A stretch of DNA of 64,000 nt from Corella eumyota. Taxonomy: Eukaryota > Chordata > Ascidiacea > Phlebobranchia > Corellidae. The stretch spans positions 8,990,001 to 9,054,000 of the forward strand of contig OY720103.1 in NCBI GenBank assembly GCA_963082875.1, written 5' to 3'. The position numbers and the translations under genes were made by a program. Below are positions 27,801-39,375 of this stretch, piece by piece. The notes below the pieces were generated by a model, which ran no database searches, was not told the DNA's origin, and saw nothing but the letters and a program-made list of their open reading frames with translations. How positions within the stretch are numbered: the stretch's first letter is position 1; every line of letters begins with the position of its first letter.

Positions 27801-29150
27801 CCAACAATTTAAACTAATGTCTTATGACTTTAGCTTAAAAGGGACGTGTTATATTACATTTGATATTGTGAAATGGTAAAAATGCGGTAATTCCTAACAT
27901 TTTCAAACCTAGATTTAAAAAAATTTAGATAACAAACTTATATCAACGGAAGAATAATATAACAAAAGTTAACAGGTTCGATAAAAATTTTTAAATTTTC
28001 CATCAAAGTAAAATTATTAAAATTAATTTTTTTTTAAATATTACGCACCACAAATAGTAAGGTATTTATTTATAAGATGTAAGAGCAAATGTGAAATTAT
28101 CTATGGGGTCCGCCCTCAACAATTTAAGCTAGTGTCTTATGACTTTAGCTTGAAGGGTACGTGTCATATTACATTTGATAATATAATACGGTAATAATAT
28201 TTAAAGTTTCCTTAAAAGTTAAATTTTTAAAATTAATTTCTTTAAAATTATTACACACCACAAATAGTAAAATATTTATTTATTAGATGTAAGAGCAAAT
28301 GTGCAATTATCTGTTGGCTTCCTCCCAACAATTTAAACTAATGTCTTATGACTTTAGCTTAAAAGGGACGTGTTATATTACATTTGATATTGTGAAATGG
28401 TAAAAATGCGGTAATTCCTAACATTTTCAAACCTAGATTTAAAAAAATTTAGATAACAAACTTATATCAACGGAAGAATAATATAACAAAAGTTAACAGG
28501 TTCGATAAAAATTTTTAAATTTTCCATCAAAGTAAAATTATTAAAATTAATTTTTTTTTAAATATTACGCACCACAAATAGTAAGGTATTTATTTATAAG
28601 ATGTAAGAGCAAATGTGAAATTATCTATGGGGTCCGCCCTCAACAATTTAAGCTATTGTCTTATGACTTTAGCTTGAAGGGTACGTGTCATATTACATTT
28701 GATAATATAATACGGTAATAATATTTAAAGTTTCCTTAAAAGTTAAATTTTTAAAATTATTTTCTTTAAAATTATTACACACCACAAATAGTAAAATATT
28801 TATTTATAAGATGTAAGAGCAAATGTGCAATTATTTATAGGGTACCCCCATCAACAACTGGAACTAATGTTTTATGACTTTAGCTTAAAAGAGACGTGTT
28901 ATATTACATTTGATATTGTGAAATGGTAAAAATGCGGTAATTCCTAACATTTTCAAACCTAGATTTAAAAAAATTTAGATAACAAACTTATATCAACGGA
29001 AGAATAATATAACAAAAGTTAACAGGTTCGATAAAAATTTTTAAATTTTCCATCAAAGTAAAATTATTAAAATTAATTTTTTTTTAAATATTACGCACCA
29101 CAAATAGTAAGGTATTCATTTATAAGATGTAAGAGCAAATGTGAAATTAT
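21840..29150 (+). repeat. Satellite A 525-bp dimer array, right
   Basis: This is a second stretch of strict long/short alternation, with the same linkers as the left dimer array. A 1,575-bp spacing (three dimers) links the gaaggttacgtg variants at 21,854 and 23,429 and the gggttcgtgtc variants at about 22,379 and 23,954. It contains the 2,100-bp higher-order unit listed separately and ends where a ggcccacccc linker begins near 29,155. Confidence 0.9.
23591..27793 (+). repeat. 2,100-bp higher-order repeat, two identical-looking copies
   Basis: Four dimers (eight monomers) form a 2,100-bp unit, present at about 23,591-25,692 and 25,693-27,793. Private markers recur at this spacing: gggttcgtgtc near 23,954 and 26,054, tatatttgatattg at 24,181 and 26,281, a five-T gttttttgac at 25,193 and 27,293, tctcatgac at 25,511 and 27,611, and aattaacttttggc at 25,681 and 27,781. 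Reading the two copies in parallel I found no difference, which implies a very recent duplication or an assembly effect. Confidence 0.85.
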
Positions 29151-32100
29151 CTGTGGGGCCCACCCCCACCCCACTCAACAATTTGAGCTAATTTTTTATT
29201 AATTTAGCTTGAAGGGGACGTGTCATATTACGTTTGATAATATGATACGGTAATAATATTTAAAGTTTAATTTGTAAAATTATTTTCTTTAAAATTAATA
29301 CGCACCACAAATAGTAAAATATTTATTTATAAGATGTAAAAGCAAATGTGCAATTATCTGTGGGGTCCGCCCTCAACAATTTAAGCTGATGTCTTATGAG
29401 TTTAGCTTATAGGGGACGTGTCATATTACATTTGATAATATAATACGGTATTAATATTTAAAGTTTCCTTAAAAGTTAAATTTTTAAAATTATTTTCTTT
29501 AAAATTATTACACACCACAAATAGTAAAATATTTATTTATAAGATGTAAGAGCAAATGTTCAATTATTTATAGGGTACCCCCCTCAACAACTTAAACTAA
29601 TGTTTTATGACTTTAGCTTAAAAGGGACGTGTTATATTACATTTGATATTGTGAAATGGTAAAAATGCGGTAATTCCTAATATTTTCAAACCTAGATTTA
29701 AAAAAATTTAGATAACAAACTTATATCAACGGAAGAATAATATAACAAAAGTTAACAGGTTCGATAAAAATTTTTAAATTTTCCATCAAAGTAAAATTAT
29801 TAAAATTAATTTTTTTTTAAATATTACGCACCACAAATAGTAAGGTATTTATTTATAAGATGTAAGAGCAAATGTGAAATTATCTATGGGTTCCGCCCTC
29901 AACAATTTAAGCTAGTGTCTTATGACTTTAGCTTGAAGGGTACGTGTCATATTACATTTGATAATATAATACGGTAATAATATTTAAAGTTTCCTTAAAA
30001 GTTAAATTTTTAAAATTATTTTCTTTAAAATTATTACACACCACAAATAGTAAAATATTTATTTATTAGATGTAAGAGCAAATGTGCAATTATCTGTTGG
30101 CTTCCTCCCAACAATTTAAACTAATGTCTTATGACTTTAGCTTAAAAGGGACGTGTTATATTACATTTGATATTGTGAAATGGTAAAAATGCGGTAATTC
30201 CTAACATTTTCAAACCTAGATTTAAAAAAATTTAGATAACAAACTTATATCAACGGAAGAATAATATAACAAAAGTGAACAGGTTCGATAAAAATTTTTA
30301 AATTTTCCATCAAAGTAAAATTATTAAAATTAATTTTTTTTTAAATATTACGCACCACAAATAGTAAGGTATTTATTTATAAGATGTAAGAGCAAATGTG
30401 AAATTATCTATGGGGTCCGCCCTCAACAATTTAAGCTAGTGTCTTATGACTTTAGCTTGAAGGGTACGTGTCATATTACATTTGATAATATAATACGGTA
30501 ATAATATTTAAAGTTTCCTTAAAAGTTAAATTTTTAAAATTATTTTCTTTAAAATTATTACACACCACAAATAGTAAAATATTTATTTATTAGATGTAAG
30601 AGCAAATGTGCAATTATCTGTTGGCTTCCTCCCAACAATTTAAACTAATGTCTTATGACTTTAGCTTAAAAGGGACGTGTTATATTACATTTGATATTGT
30701 GAAATGGTAAAAATGCGGTAATTCCTAACATTTTCAAACCTAGATTTAAAAAAATTTAGATAACAAACTTATATCAACGGAAGAATAATATAACAAAAGT
30801 TAACAGGTTCGATAAAAATTTTTAAATTTTCCATCAAAGTAAAATTATTAAAATTAATTTTTTTTTAAATATTACGCACCACAAATAGTAAGGTATTTAT
30901 TTATAAGATGTAAGAGCAAATGTGAAATTATCTATGGGGTCCGCCCTCAACAATTTAAGCTAGTGTCTTATGACTTTAGCTTGAAGGGTACGTGTCATAT
31001 TACATTTGATAATATAATACGGTAATAATATTTAAAGTTTCCTTAAAAGTTAAATTTTTAAAATTATTTTCTTTAAAATTATTACACACCACAAATAGTA
31101 AAATATTTATTTATAAGATGTAAGAGCAAATGTGCAATTATTTATAGGGTACCCCCATCAACAACTGAAACTAATGTTTTATGACTTTAGCTTAAAAGGG
31201 ACGTGTTATATTACATTTGATATTGTGAAATGGTAAAAATGCGGTAATTCCTAACATTTTCAAACCTAGATTTAAAAAAATTTAGATAACAAACTTATAT
31301 CAACGGAAGAATAATATAACAAAAGTTAACAGGTTCGATAAAAATTTTTAAATTTTCCATCAAAGTAAAATTATTAAAATTAATTTTTTTTTAAATATTA
31401 CGCACCACAAATAGTAAGGTATTTATTTATAAGATGTAAGAGCAAATGTGAAATTATCTGTGGGGCCCACCCCACTCAACAATTTGAGCTAATTTTTTAT
31501 TAATTTAGCTTGAAGGGGACGTGTCATATTACGTTTGATAATATGATACGGTAATAATATTTAAAGTTTAATTTGTAAAATTATTTTCTTTAAAATTAAT
31601 ACGCACCACAAATAGTAAGATATTTATTTATAAGATGTAAAAGCAAATGTGCAATTATCTGTGGGGTCCGCCCTCAACAATTTAAGCTGATGTCTTATGA
31701 GTTTAGCTTATAGGGGACGTGTCATATTACATTTGATAATATAATACGGTATTAATATTTAAAGTTTCCTTAAAAGTTAAATTTTTAAAATTATTTTCTT
31801 TAAAATTATTACACACCACAAATAGTAAAATATTTATTTATAAGATGTAAGAGCAAATGTTCAATTATTTATAGGGTACCCCCCTCAACAACTTAAACTA
31901 ATGTTTTATGACTTTAGCTTAAAAGGGACGTGTTATATTACATTTGATATTGTGAAATGGTAAAAATGCGGTAATTCCTAATATTTTCAAACCTAGATTT
32001 AAAAAAATTTAGATAACAAACTTATATCAACGGAAGAATAATATAACAAAAGTTAACAGGTTCGATAAAAATTTTTAAATTTTCCATCAAAGTAAAATTA

Positions 32101-33750
32101 TTAAAATTAATTTTTTTTTAAATATTACGCACCACAAATAGTAAGGTATTTATTTATAAGATGTAAGAGCAAATGTGAAATTATCTATGGGTTCCGCCCT
32201 GAACTATTTAAGCTAGTGTCTTATGACTTTAGCTTGAAGGGTACGTGTCATATTACATTTGATAATATAATACGGTAATAATATTTAAAGTTTCCTTAAA
32301 AGTTAAATTTTTAAAATTATTTTCTTTAAAATTATTACACACCACAAATAGTAAAATATTTATTTATTAGATGTAAGAGCAAATGTGCAATTATCTGTTG
32401 GCTTCCTCCCAACAATTTAAACTAATGTCTTATGACTTTAGCTTAAAAGGGACGTGTTATATTACATTTGATATTGTGAAATGGTAAAAATGCGGTAATT
32501 CCTAACATTTTCAAACCTAGATTTAAAAAAATTTAGATAACAAACTTATATCAACGGAAGAATAATATAACAAAAGTGAACAGGTTCGATAAAAATTTTT
32601 AAATTTTCCATCAAAGTAAAATTATTAAAATTAATTTTTTTTTAAATATTACGCACCACAAATAGTAAGGTATTTATTTATAAGATGTAAGAGCAAATGT
32701 GAAATTATCTATGGGGTCCGCCCTCAACAATTTAAGCTAGTGTCTTATGACTTTAGCTTGAAGGGTACGTGTCATATTACATTTGATAATATAATACGGT
32801 AATAATATTTAAAGTTTCCTTAAAAGTTAAATTTTTAAAATTATTTTCTTTAAAAATTATTACACACCACAAATAGTAAAATATTTATTTATTAGATGTA
32901 AGAGCAAATGTGCAATTATCTGTTGGCTTCCTCCCAACAATTTAAACTAATGTCTTATGACTTTAGCTTAAAAGGGACGTGTTATATTACATTTGATATT
33001 GTGAAATGGTAAAAATGCGGTAATTCCTAACATTTTCAAACCTAGATTTAAAAAAATTTAGATAACAAACTTATATCAACGGAAGAATAATATAACAAAA
33101 GTTAACAGGTTCGATAAAAATTTTTAAATTTTCCATCAAAGTAAAATTATTAAAATTAATTTTTTTTTAAATATTACGCACCACAAATAGTAAGGTATTT
33201 ATTTATAAGATGTAAGAGCAAATGTGAAATTATCTATGGGGTCCGCCCTCAACAATTTAAGCTAGTGTCTTATGACTTTAGCTTGAAGGGTACGTGTCAA
33301 ATTACATTTGGTAATATAATACGGTAATAATATTTAAAGTTTCCTTAAAAGTTAAATTTTTAAAATTATTTTCTTTAAAATTATTACACACCACAAATAG
33401 TAAAATATTTATTTATAAGATGTAAGAGCAAATGTGCAATTATTTATAGGGTACCCCCATCAACAACTGAAACTAATGTTTTATGACTTTAGCTTAAAAG
33501 GGACGTGTTATATTACATTTGATATTGTGAAATGGTAAAAATGCGGTAATTCCTAACATTTTCAAACCTAGATTTAAAAAAATTTAGATAACAAACTTAT
33601 ATCAACGGAAGAATAATATAACAAAAGTTAACAGGTTCGATAAAAATTTTTAAATTTTCCATCAAAGTAAAATTATTAAAATTAATTTTTTTTTAAATAT
33701 TACGCACCACAAATAGTAAGGTATTTATTTATAAGATGTAAGAGCAAATG
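29151..33750 (+). repeat. 2.3-kb tandem duplication in satellite A
   Basis: Units of about 2,301 bp begin at the ggcccacccc linker near 29,155 and again near 31,459. Shared private variants include gagtttagcttatagg (29,399 and 31,700), aaaagtgaacagg (30,271 and 32,572), ctaatattttc and aaatgttcaatt. The first copy has 9-10 extra bases in its opening linker. A related but more diverged opening occurs again at 34,706, so this unit type may have seeded three places. Confidence 0.8.
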
Positions 33751-33989
33751 TGAAATTATCTATGGGGTCCGCCCTCAACAATTTAAGCTAGTGTCTTATG
33801 ACTTTAGCTTGAAGGGTACGTGTCATATTACATTTGATAATATAATACGGTAATAATATTTAAAGTTTCCTTAAAAGTTAAATTTTTAAAATTATTTTCT
33901 TTAAAATTATTACACACCACAAATAGTAAAATATTTATTTATTAGATGTAAGAGCAAATGTGCAATTATCTGTTGGCTTCCTCCCAACA

Positions 33990-35667
33990 ATTTAAACTAA
34001 TGTCTTATGACTTTAGCTTAAAAGGGACGTGTTATATTACATTTGATATTGTAATAAGGTAAAAATGCGGTAATTCTTAACATTTATAAACTTAGATTTA
34101 AAAAAAATTATAATCGAACTGATATCAACGGAAGAACAATTTAACAAAAATTAACATGTTCAATAATAATTTTTAAAGTTCCATAAAAACAAAATTTGTA
34201 AAATTATTTTCTTTAAAATTATTAGGCACCACAAATGGTAAGATATTTATTAATAAGATGTAAAAGCAAGTGTGCAATTATCTTTGGGCTCCCCCCACTC
34301 AACAATTAAAGCTGATGTCTTATAACTTTAAGCTTAAAGGAGACGTGTCATATTACGTTTGATAATATGATACGGTAATAATTTTTAAAATTTCCTCAAA
34401 AGATGAATTTTTAAAATTATTTTTATAAAAATATTACGTACCACAAATAGTAAGATATTTATTTATAAGATGTAAGAGCAAGTGTACAATTATCTGTGGG
34501 GTCCCACCACTCAACAATTTAAGCTAATGTCTTATAACTTTAGCTTTAAGGGGACGTGTCATATTACATTTGATAATATGATAGGGTAATAATTTTTAAA
34601 TTTTCTTAAAAGATTAATTTTAAAAATTATTTTTAAAAAAATATTACGCACCACAAATAGTAAGATATTTATTTATATGATCTAAGAACGAATGTGCAAT
34701 TATCTGTGGGGCCCACCCCACTCAACAATTTGAGCTAATTTTTTATTAATTTAGCTTGAAGGGGACTTGTCATATTACGTTTGATAATATGATACGGTAA
34801 TAATATTTAAAGTTTAATTTGTAAAATTATTTTCTTTAAAATTAATACGCACCACAAATAGTAAGATATTTATTTATAAGATGTAAAAGCAAATGTGCAA
34901 TTATCTGTGGGGTCCGCCCTCAACAATTTAAGCGGATGTCTTATCAGTTTAGCTTATAGGGTACGTGTCATATTACATTTGATAATATAATACGGTATTA
35001 ATATTTAAAGTTTGCTTAAAAGTTAAATTTTTAAAATTATTTTCTTTAAAATTATTACACACCACAAATAGTAAAATATTTATTTATAAGATGTAAGAGC
35101 AAATGTTCAATTATTTATAGGGTACCCCCCTCAACAACTTAAACTAATGTTTTATGACTTTAGCTTAAAAGGGACGTGTTATATTACATTTGATATTGTG
35201 AAATGGTTAAAATGCGGTAATTCCTAACATTTTCAAACCTAGATTTAAAAAAATTTAGATAACGAACTTATATCAACGGAAGAATAATTTAACAAAAGTT
35301 AACAGGTTCGATAAAAATTTTTAAATTTTCCATAAAAGTAAAATTATTAAAATTAATTTTTTTTTAAATATTACGCACCACAAATAGTAAGGTATTTATT
35401 TATAAGATATAAGAGCAAATGTGCAATTATTTGTGGGGTCCCCCCATAACAAATTAAGCTAATGTCCTATAAATTGAGCTTCAAGGAGACGTCTCGTATT
35501 AGATTTGATAATATGATACGGTAATAATTTTTAAAGTTTCCTTAAAAGTTAAATTTTTAAAATTATTTTTTTTTTAATTATTACGCACCACAAATAGTAA
35601 GATATTTATTTATAAGATATAAAAGCAAATGTGCCATTTTCTGTCGGTCCCCCCTGCAACAATTTAA
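33990..35667 (+). repeat. Divergent right edge of satellite A
   Basis: The last seven or so monomers are mixed types with more substitutions than the core. The final two, from about 35,440, carry changes such as ataaattgagcttcaagg and attagatttgat that are seen nowhere else. Recognisable satellite ends after tgcaacaatttaagct at about 35,667. Greater divergence toward an edge is the expected result of weaker homogenisation there. Confidence 0.85.
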
Positions 35668-36269
35668 GCTATTTAACCCAATTTTATTTCTTATTTTTTT
35701 TGCTAATCTTATCACTTACATCTTTTTTATTTGAACCTTTTTTTTAACTGCACCTAAAAACTCACAATTAATTTTTACTTATTGCACTTTGTGCCACAAC
35801 TTCAATACCTTCCTGTTTAATTATCTTTTAAAACTCTGCCAAACCCCCAGTCGAAACACCAAAACAATATCATTTTTAATAAATTATCTGTAATATTTGC
35901 TTTTTCAGAATGGGCCCTTAGACTAATACCATCACATTACTTCAACCATCCTAAACAAATAATTCAGACCATCAAAGCTACTCAACTATATCTAATTATC
36001 CACCTTCTTTAATACTCTGCGACACAAACTCTACTTAACTATGCAATCTATATTTAAACTAGCAATGCAATACATTTTATCTATCAAGTTTTCTTATTTT
36101 CTTAAATTACTTTAAACACTTATTTATTTTATTTATGTGAACCCCGACTAGTTAGTGGATGTTTAATATATCTGTGCATTGTATGTGAAATACCTTTTAA
36201 AAGGCCATTCTGGGACGTCCTTTTTTTAGGTAGGTTTTTTTTGGTTAGGCGATTCGTATTCGTCATTTG
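35668..36269. other. Unassigned A+T-rich spacer
   Basis: I find no satellite monomer, no convincing reading frame and no recognisable repeat in this stretch of about 600 bp. A short minus-strand frame at 36,129-36,359 has no protein-like features and is not called. Confidence 0.6.
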
Positions 36270-36545
36270 TATATGCCTTCGAATACCAATTTCCGCAACT
36301 AAGCGAATATTCGAATACCAAGTTCTTAATTTTATATTAATTCGAATAGCCAACCGCAAATAACAACAAAATTATTCGACTGTTTAACTACATTTATTCG
36401 AGTTCTATAAGAATGGCCAACCGCAAATGACAAAATTATTCGACAACTCGAATGTAAAACTAAATTTATTCGAGTTCTATTTGAATGGCCAACCGCAAAT
36501 GACAAAATTATTCAAAAATTCGCGAATCAATTTATTCGAATTAAT
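36270..36545 (+). repeat. Left subterminal motif cluster of the hAT element
   Basis: Motifs of the form attcgaat(a/t) and gaat(a/g)gccaaccgcaaa recur about every 50-60 bp, for example near 36,337, 36,411 and 36,483. They alternate with acaaaattattcga. Similar clusters near both ends of hAT elements are known transposase-binding regions; the assignment here is an inference from position and repetition. Confidence 0.6.
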
Positions 36546-36925
36546 TTAAGTTTTCAAGCAGAAAAAAAGTAAGGGACTTTAAAAATGCCTTTTTCAGGGT
36601 AAGCTATTCATTAGATGTTTTTACTGTCAAGGTAAAAGCTGTGATTTTAGTTTATAACAAACAAAATAAATTTATAAAATATCTAAATTGCGCAATCACA
36701 AATTTAAATTAATAAGCAATGTACACTGTGATTTAATAGTTTAGTATTTGAATTATGCTGGCCTGCCCAGATATGTCTTTTTATTATTCAAGTTACTTTT
36801 AACGTTAGAAGGGTTTTTAGAAATTTAAAATAAAAACTAAAGTTATGGCTTGCAGTAGCCAAACCCTTGCAGTATATGCCCATTTTTAAGTACCAAATAA
36901 TCGTCAAATAAATTACCAAGCCACT

Positions 36926-36985
36926 TGTGTATATTGCAGAAAGAGATTATCTACAACTACATCGAATTTACTTGCACACCTTAAG
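36926..36985 (+). CDS. First half of BED zinc finger (exon)
   Basis: In this frame the sequence encodes CVYCRKRLSTTTSNLLAHLK. The first two zinc ligands are the cysteines at 36,926 and 36,935 and the third is the histidine at 36,977. The exon ends AAG before gtatttt, a plausible splice donor at 36,986. The frame is open upstream to about 36,890, but no start codon is evident, so an earlier exon or a lost start is possible. Confidence 0.7.
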
Positions 36986-37198
36986 GTATTTTAACTACAC
37001 AATGTTATTTTTCTCACAGTTTATTTTATATTTGAAATCTAGTGTATTTTAAGTTGTATTTGTGGTTGTGCTTGCTTAAAATTGCTGTCCAAAGTATTTT
37101 AAATATAATATAAGCCATTTTCAACTTGAAAACGAATTTTTTGTTTTGGCACTTGGGTGTTAATTTTCCAAATTTTAACATTCAAATTTATGCTATAG
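36986..37198 (+). other. Predicted 213-bp phase-0 intron in hAT transposase
   Basis: The interval begins with gtattt and ends with tgctatag. Removing it joins the exon ending HLK in frame with RKHPDALNGT, giving the classic HLK-RKHP end of a BED finger with C-x2-C and H-x4-H spacing. A better-looking acceptor, ttctcacag ending at 37,019, leads into stop codons and is not preferred. Confidence 0.65.
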
Positions 37199-37483
37199 CG
37201 CAAACACCCAGATGCTTTAAATGGAACGGTAAGCGATGACATGACTGCACGACCAAATATTGCTAGTTTTTTTACTTCTGGTATTGGAAAAAAATATTCA
37301 AATTCGGATTCTCGGCAAGTTAAAATTAACAACAAAATTGTGGAATTTATCGCTGGTTCACTTCAACCTCTTTCAATTGTTGAAAATTTGGAATTTCAAG
37401 ATCTGATAACCACATTAGATCCATGTGCTCGCATTCCAAACAGAAAACTTTTGACAACAGAATTTGTTACAACGTCGATGTGA
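37199..37483 (+). CDS. hAT transposase N-terminal segment (broken)
   Basis: This begins with the last BED zinc ligand (histidine at 37,205) and runs through MTARPNIASFF at 37,241. It continues into LQPLSIVENLEFQDLI and LDPCARIPNRK, a pattern typical of the region after the BED finger in ZBED/hAT transposases (LP-hydrophobic-VEN-F, then LxPxYxIPSR). It ends at a TGA at 37,481, after which the matching sequence resumes in another frame near 37,500. Confidence 0.75.
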   Translation, partial: RKHPDALNGTVSDDMTARPNIASFFTSGIGKKYSNSDSRQVKINNKIVEFIAGSLQPLSIVENLEFQDLITTLDPCARIPNRKLLTTEFVTTSM

Positions 37484-37499
37484 CGTAAAAGGAATAAAT

Positions 37500-37888
37500 G
37501 TTACCAACGATATTTGGTCTAACAGACAAATTCGAAGTTACTTAGGCATAACTGCGCATTACATAACAAACAAATGAAGAATTAAATCGTCCATGCTAGC
37601 ATGCAAACGATTCAAAGGAAGGCATACATGGTTAAATATTAATAACCAATTTGAAGAATGCGTCTCACATTGCAAAAAAGCACATAACGCTTCTAACATG
37701 AAAAAAGCCTTTTCCTTGCCTGGTTTTATAGTGCACAGCGAAAACGAAGGCAGTAATGAAAGTTCTACAGATACTGACGATTCCGAGAAGAAAGACACGA
37801 ACCATGAGAATAAGCTACCCAGAAAACACGGTCCCTGTATTGCTCATACACTGCAACTGGTTGTAAAAGAAGGACTTAAAGAGGCATG
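37500..37888 (+). CDS. hAT transposase core segment (broken)
   Basis: The frame encodes VTNDIWSNRQIRSYLGITAH, matching the tDxWts...YlgvTaHyi signature of the hAT catalytic domain; the aspartate lies where the first catalytic acid of the family sits. A stop near 37,575 interrupts the frame before MLACKRFKGRHTW. The segment ends with CIAHTLQLVVKEGL, matching the C(x)AHtLNLvv motif that contains the conserved C and H of the insertion-domain region. Confidence 0.75.
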
Positions 37889-38106
37889 ACAAATCAGAAA
37901 GATAATAAGTAAGGTTTCAAGCATTGTTTCTTTTGCGAGAAGGTCGACTATTGCTTGTGATGATTTGTAGAATTTTAGACGTCTGCAACCAGCTAATGTA
38001 ACTCGCTGGGATTCGGAGTTAGCAATGATTCAACTTATTTTAAATGTACCCCAAGATGTTTTATTTACTTTAGATTGCGCAAAACTTAACAACACACGAT
38101 CGCAAC

Positions 38107-38559
38107 ATGTTGGATGAGCTATGTTGCATCTTACAACCGTTCAAAGAAGCAACAACAATGTGTCAAAAAGAGCTAACGGTTTCTTCAAGCATAATTGTGC
38201 CATGTGTACTAGGGTTGAAATCCAATTTGCGAAGTATCAACCGTCGTTTTACGTCATTTATTTTTAATGAATTAAAGTGTTCTATAAATGCGCGATTAAA
38301 TTACTTTTTGAATCAACCACTGTATATTTTATCAGCCATGATCGACCCCAGATTTAAATTAAAATGGTGCGCAGAAAGTGAAAAACGCGTGGAATACCGA
38401 CAACTTCTATTATCAAAGTTAGATGCAATAAAAGATGAGCATTGTGTACAACAATCTTGCAATGTTACCAGTCAAAATAAATCATCCGATAACATCCCAT
38501 CCACTCAATCATCTGACGAAGCCACCGTTTTTGAAAATAAGGGTCTGGCTCCAATCTAG
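38107..38559 (+). CDS. hAT transposase C-terminal core segment (broken)
   Basis: The frame encodes LDELCCILQPFKEATTMCQK, the usual L-x-PF-x-xAT motif of hAT transposases. A conserved SAMIDPRFKLKW motif follows at about 38,333-38,370, and then a polar linker ends at a stop at 38,557. The preceding NVTRWDSELAM stretch (37,997-38,029) belongs to the same protein but lies in a different frame. Confidence 0.75.
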   Translation: MLDELCCILQPFKEATTMCQKELTVSSSIIVPCVLGLKSNLRSINRRFTSFIFNELKCSINARLNYFLNQPLYILSAMIDPRFKLKWCAESEKRVEYRQLLLSKLDAIKDEHCVQQSCNVTSQNKSSDNIPSTQSSDEATVFENKGLAPI

Positions 38560-38684
38560 TTATTTGATTTTATGCCCGACTCGCCACCAGATGAATTAAC
38601 ATTTGCTCAGAAATCTATAGAACAAGAAATTGCTGAGTATTTTACGGAGCCAACCACGCAAATGTCTTTTGGAATTTATCAAAA

Positions 38685-38876
38685 ATGGCTAAAATATATT
38701 TTGGAGGACCCGCTTCCTCTGCTCCCGTTGAGCGAGTGTTCAGTACAGGAGGCAAGATTTTTAGACCAGAGCGATGTCGTCTTAGTGACAAAACATTTGA
38801 ACAACTTATGTGTATTAAGATAAACGGAAAGCAATACCATTGCAAAACGGATGTCCTAATCGTGTTTTGTTCATGA
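38685..38876 (+). CDS. hATC dimerisation region (C-terminal end)
   Basis: The frame encodes YFGGPASSAPVERVFSTGGK, then FRPERCRLSD and FEQLMCIKIN, the signature end of the hAT C-terminal dimerisation domain (PASSAPVERVFS, then R-x-RLS, then LMxLxxN). The natural protein end is close to 38,824; the residual frame stops at 38,876. Upstream, 38,572-38,690 encodes QEIAEYFTEP and YQKWLKYI in another frame, and roughly 20 residues expected between them and hATC are missing. Confidence 0.85.
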   Translation: MAKIYFGGPASSAPVERVFSTGGKIFRPERCRLSDKTFEQLMCIKINGKQYHCKTDVLIVFCS

Positions 38877-39089
38877 AGTCTACTGTGCCTTATTTGATTG
38901 CATTAAATTAAACTCTCATTTTTTTTAATGCTGTTATTTGTATGATCTTTTTTGTTCAACAAACCATTTGTTCTTTTTGTAATACCGCTAACTTGTAAAT
39001 TTATGAAATTGAATTGTGCTTTGCAGTTTAAACTTTACAGTCTTATTAAGTCGGTTAAACGTTAAATAGATCTAGTTCAAGAAGTGTAC

Positions 39090-39375
39090 CAAATTCGTAC
39101 AAAAATTAGAATTGCCATACGTTAACTACTACAAAAATATTCGGCAATTCGAATTTTTTAAGCTATTTAATTCGAATAGCCATACGATACGTACTGTAAA
39201 AACATCGGGCAATTCAAATTTAATTCGAATAGCCATACGTTAACTACTATAAAAACATTCGGCAATTCTAATTCAAGAGCGTAATTATTTGAATTTAAAT
39301 CGAATACCTATTATTTGTGACTTTTAAAACATTCGGCAATTCGAATAATATTATAAAACTATTCTTAAAAAATTC
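39090..39375 (+). repeat. Right subterminal motif cluster of the hAT element
   Basis: Three to four copies of an approximately 60-bp motif combine attcggcaattcgaat with attcgaatagccatacg and taactacta. They recur near 39,130-39,185, 39,200-39,245, 39,257-39,310 and 39,330-39,375. The attcgaatagcc core is shared, in direct orientation, with the left cluster at 36,337. Confidence 0.6.

Larger units (their letters stand above)
1..35667 (+). repeat. Satellite A array, 211/314-bp monomers
   Basis: This is a head-to-tail tandem array of roughly 140 A+T-rich monomers, all in one orientation. Each monomer has a fixed frame: a start near ctttagctt, then a gggacgtgt(c/t)atatta block, a variable A+T-rich centre, a well conserved block reading acgcaccacaaatagtaa, then tatttatttataagatgtaa and a short G/C-rich stretch ending in tcaacaa. 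The long form is about 314 bp and the short form about 211 bp; a further short class has ttataaaaatattacg before the conserved block. No reading frame crosses monomers. The left end runs off the window. I do not recognise the family; a satellite is certain from the periodicity. Confidence 0.97.
36926..38876 (+). pseudogene. hAT transposase pseudogene, BED finger to hATC
   Basis: Segments of one transposase can be followed in order. They are a BED zinc finger (36,926-37,207, interrupted by an intron), an N-terminal region (37,199-37,483), a segment with NDIWSN, SYLGITAHYI and IAHTLQLVV (37,500-37,888), a segment with NVTRWDSE followed by ILQPFKEAT and IDPRFKL (37,990-38,400), and a C-terminal dimerisation region ASSAPVERVFSTGGKI (38,700-38,750). 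These match the RNase H-like core and hATC domain of hAT transposases. In-frame stops occur near 37,483, 37,575, 37,887 and 37,967. Frames shift near 37,490, 38,100 and 38,690, and part of the tract before hATC seems lost. The product would cut and paste the element; this copy is inactive. Confidence 0.85.
36270..39375 (+). mobile_element. Defective hAT-type DNA transposon (ZBED-like)
   Basis: The element is recognised by its transposase remains at 36,926-38,876 and by clusters of short motifs related to attcgaatagcc on both sides (36,270-36,545 and 39,090-39,375), which resemble the subterminal repeats of hAT elements. The ends are estimates: I could not find a convincing terminal inverted repeat or an 8-bp target duplication. 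The coding region is broken in several places, so the copy cannot be autonomous. BED-finger hAT elements are widespread in animals. Confidence is high for a hAT element and low for the exact ends. Confidence 0.8.

Noticed and set aside
1-35667. CRISPR-like regular repeats in satellite A
   Set aside because: Whole monomers repeat, with no short repeat and unique spacer structure, and the sequence is eukaryotic satellite.
37011-37019. ttctcacag as the splice acceptor of the BED-finger intron
   Set aside because: It is a good consensus acceptor, but the sequence after it has stops in frame, whereas the acceptor at 37,198 restores the BED finger exactly.
36129-37335. Minus-strand frames at 36,129-36,359 and 37,099-37,335
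   Set aside because: They overlap the hAT flank and its exon on the other strand and have no recognisable domain.
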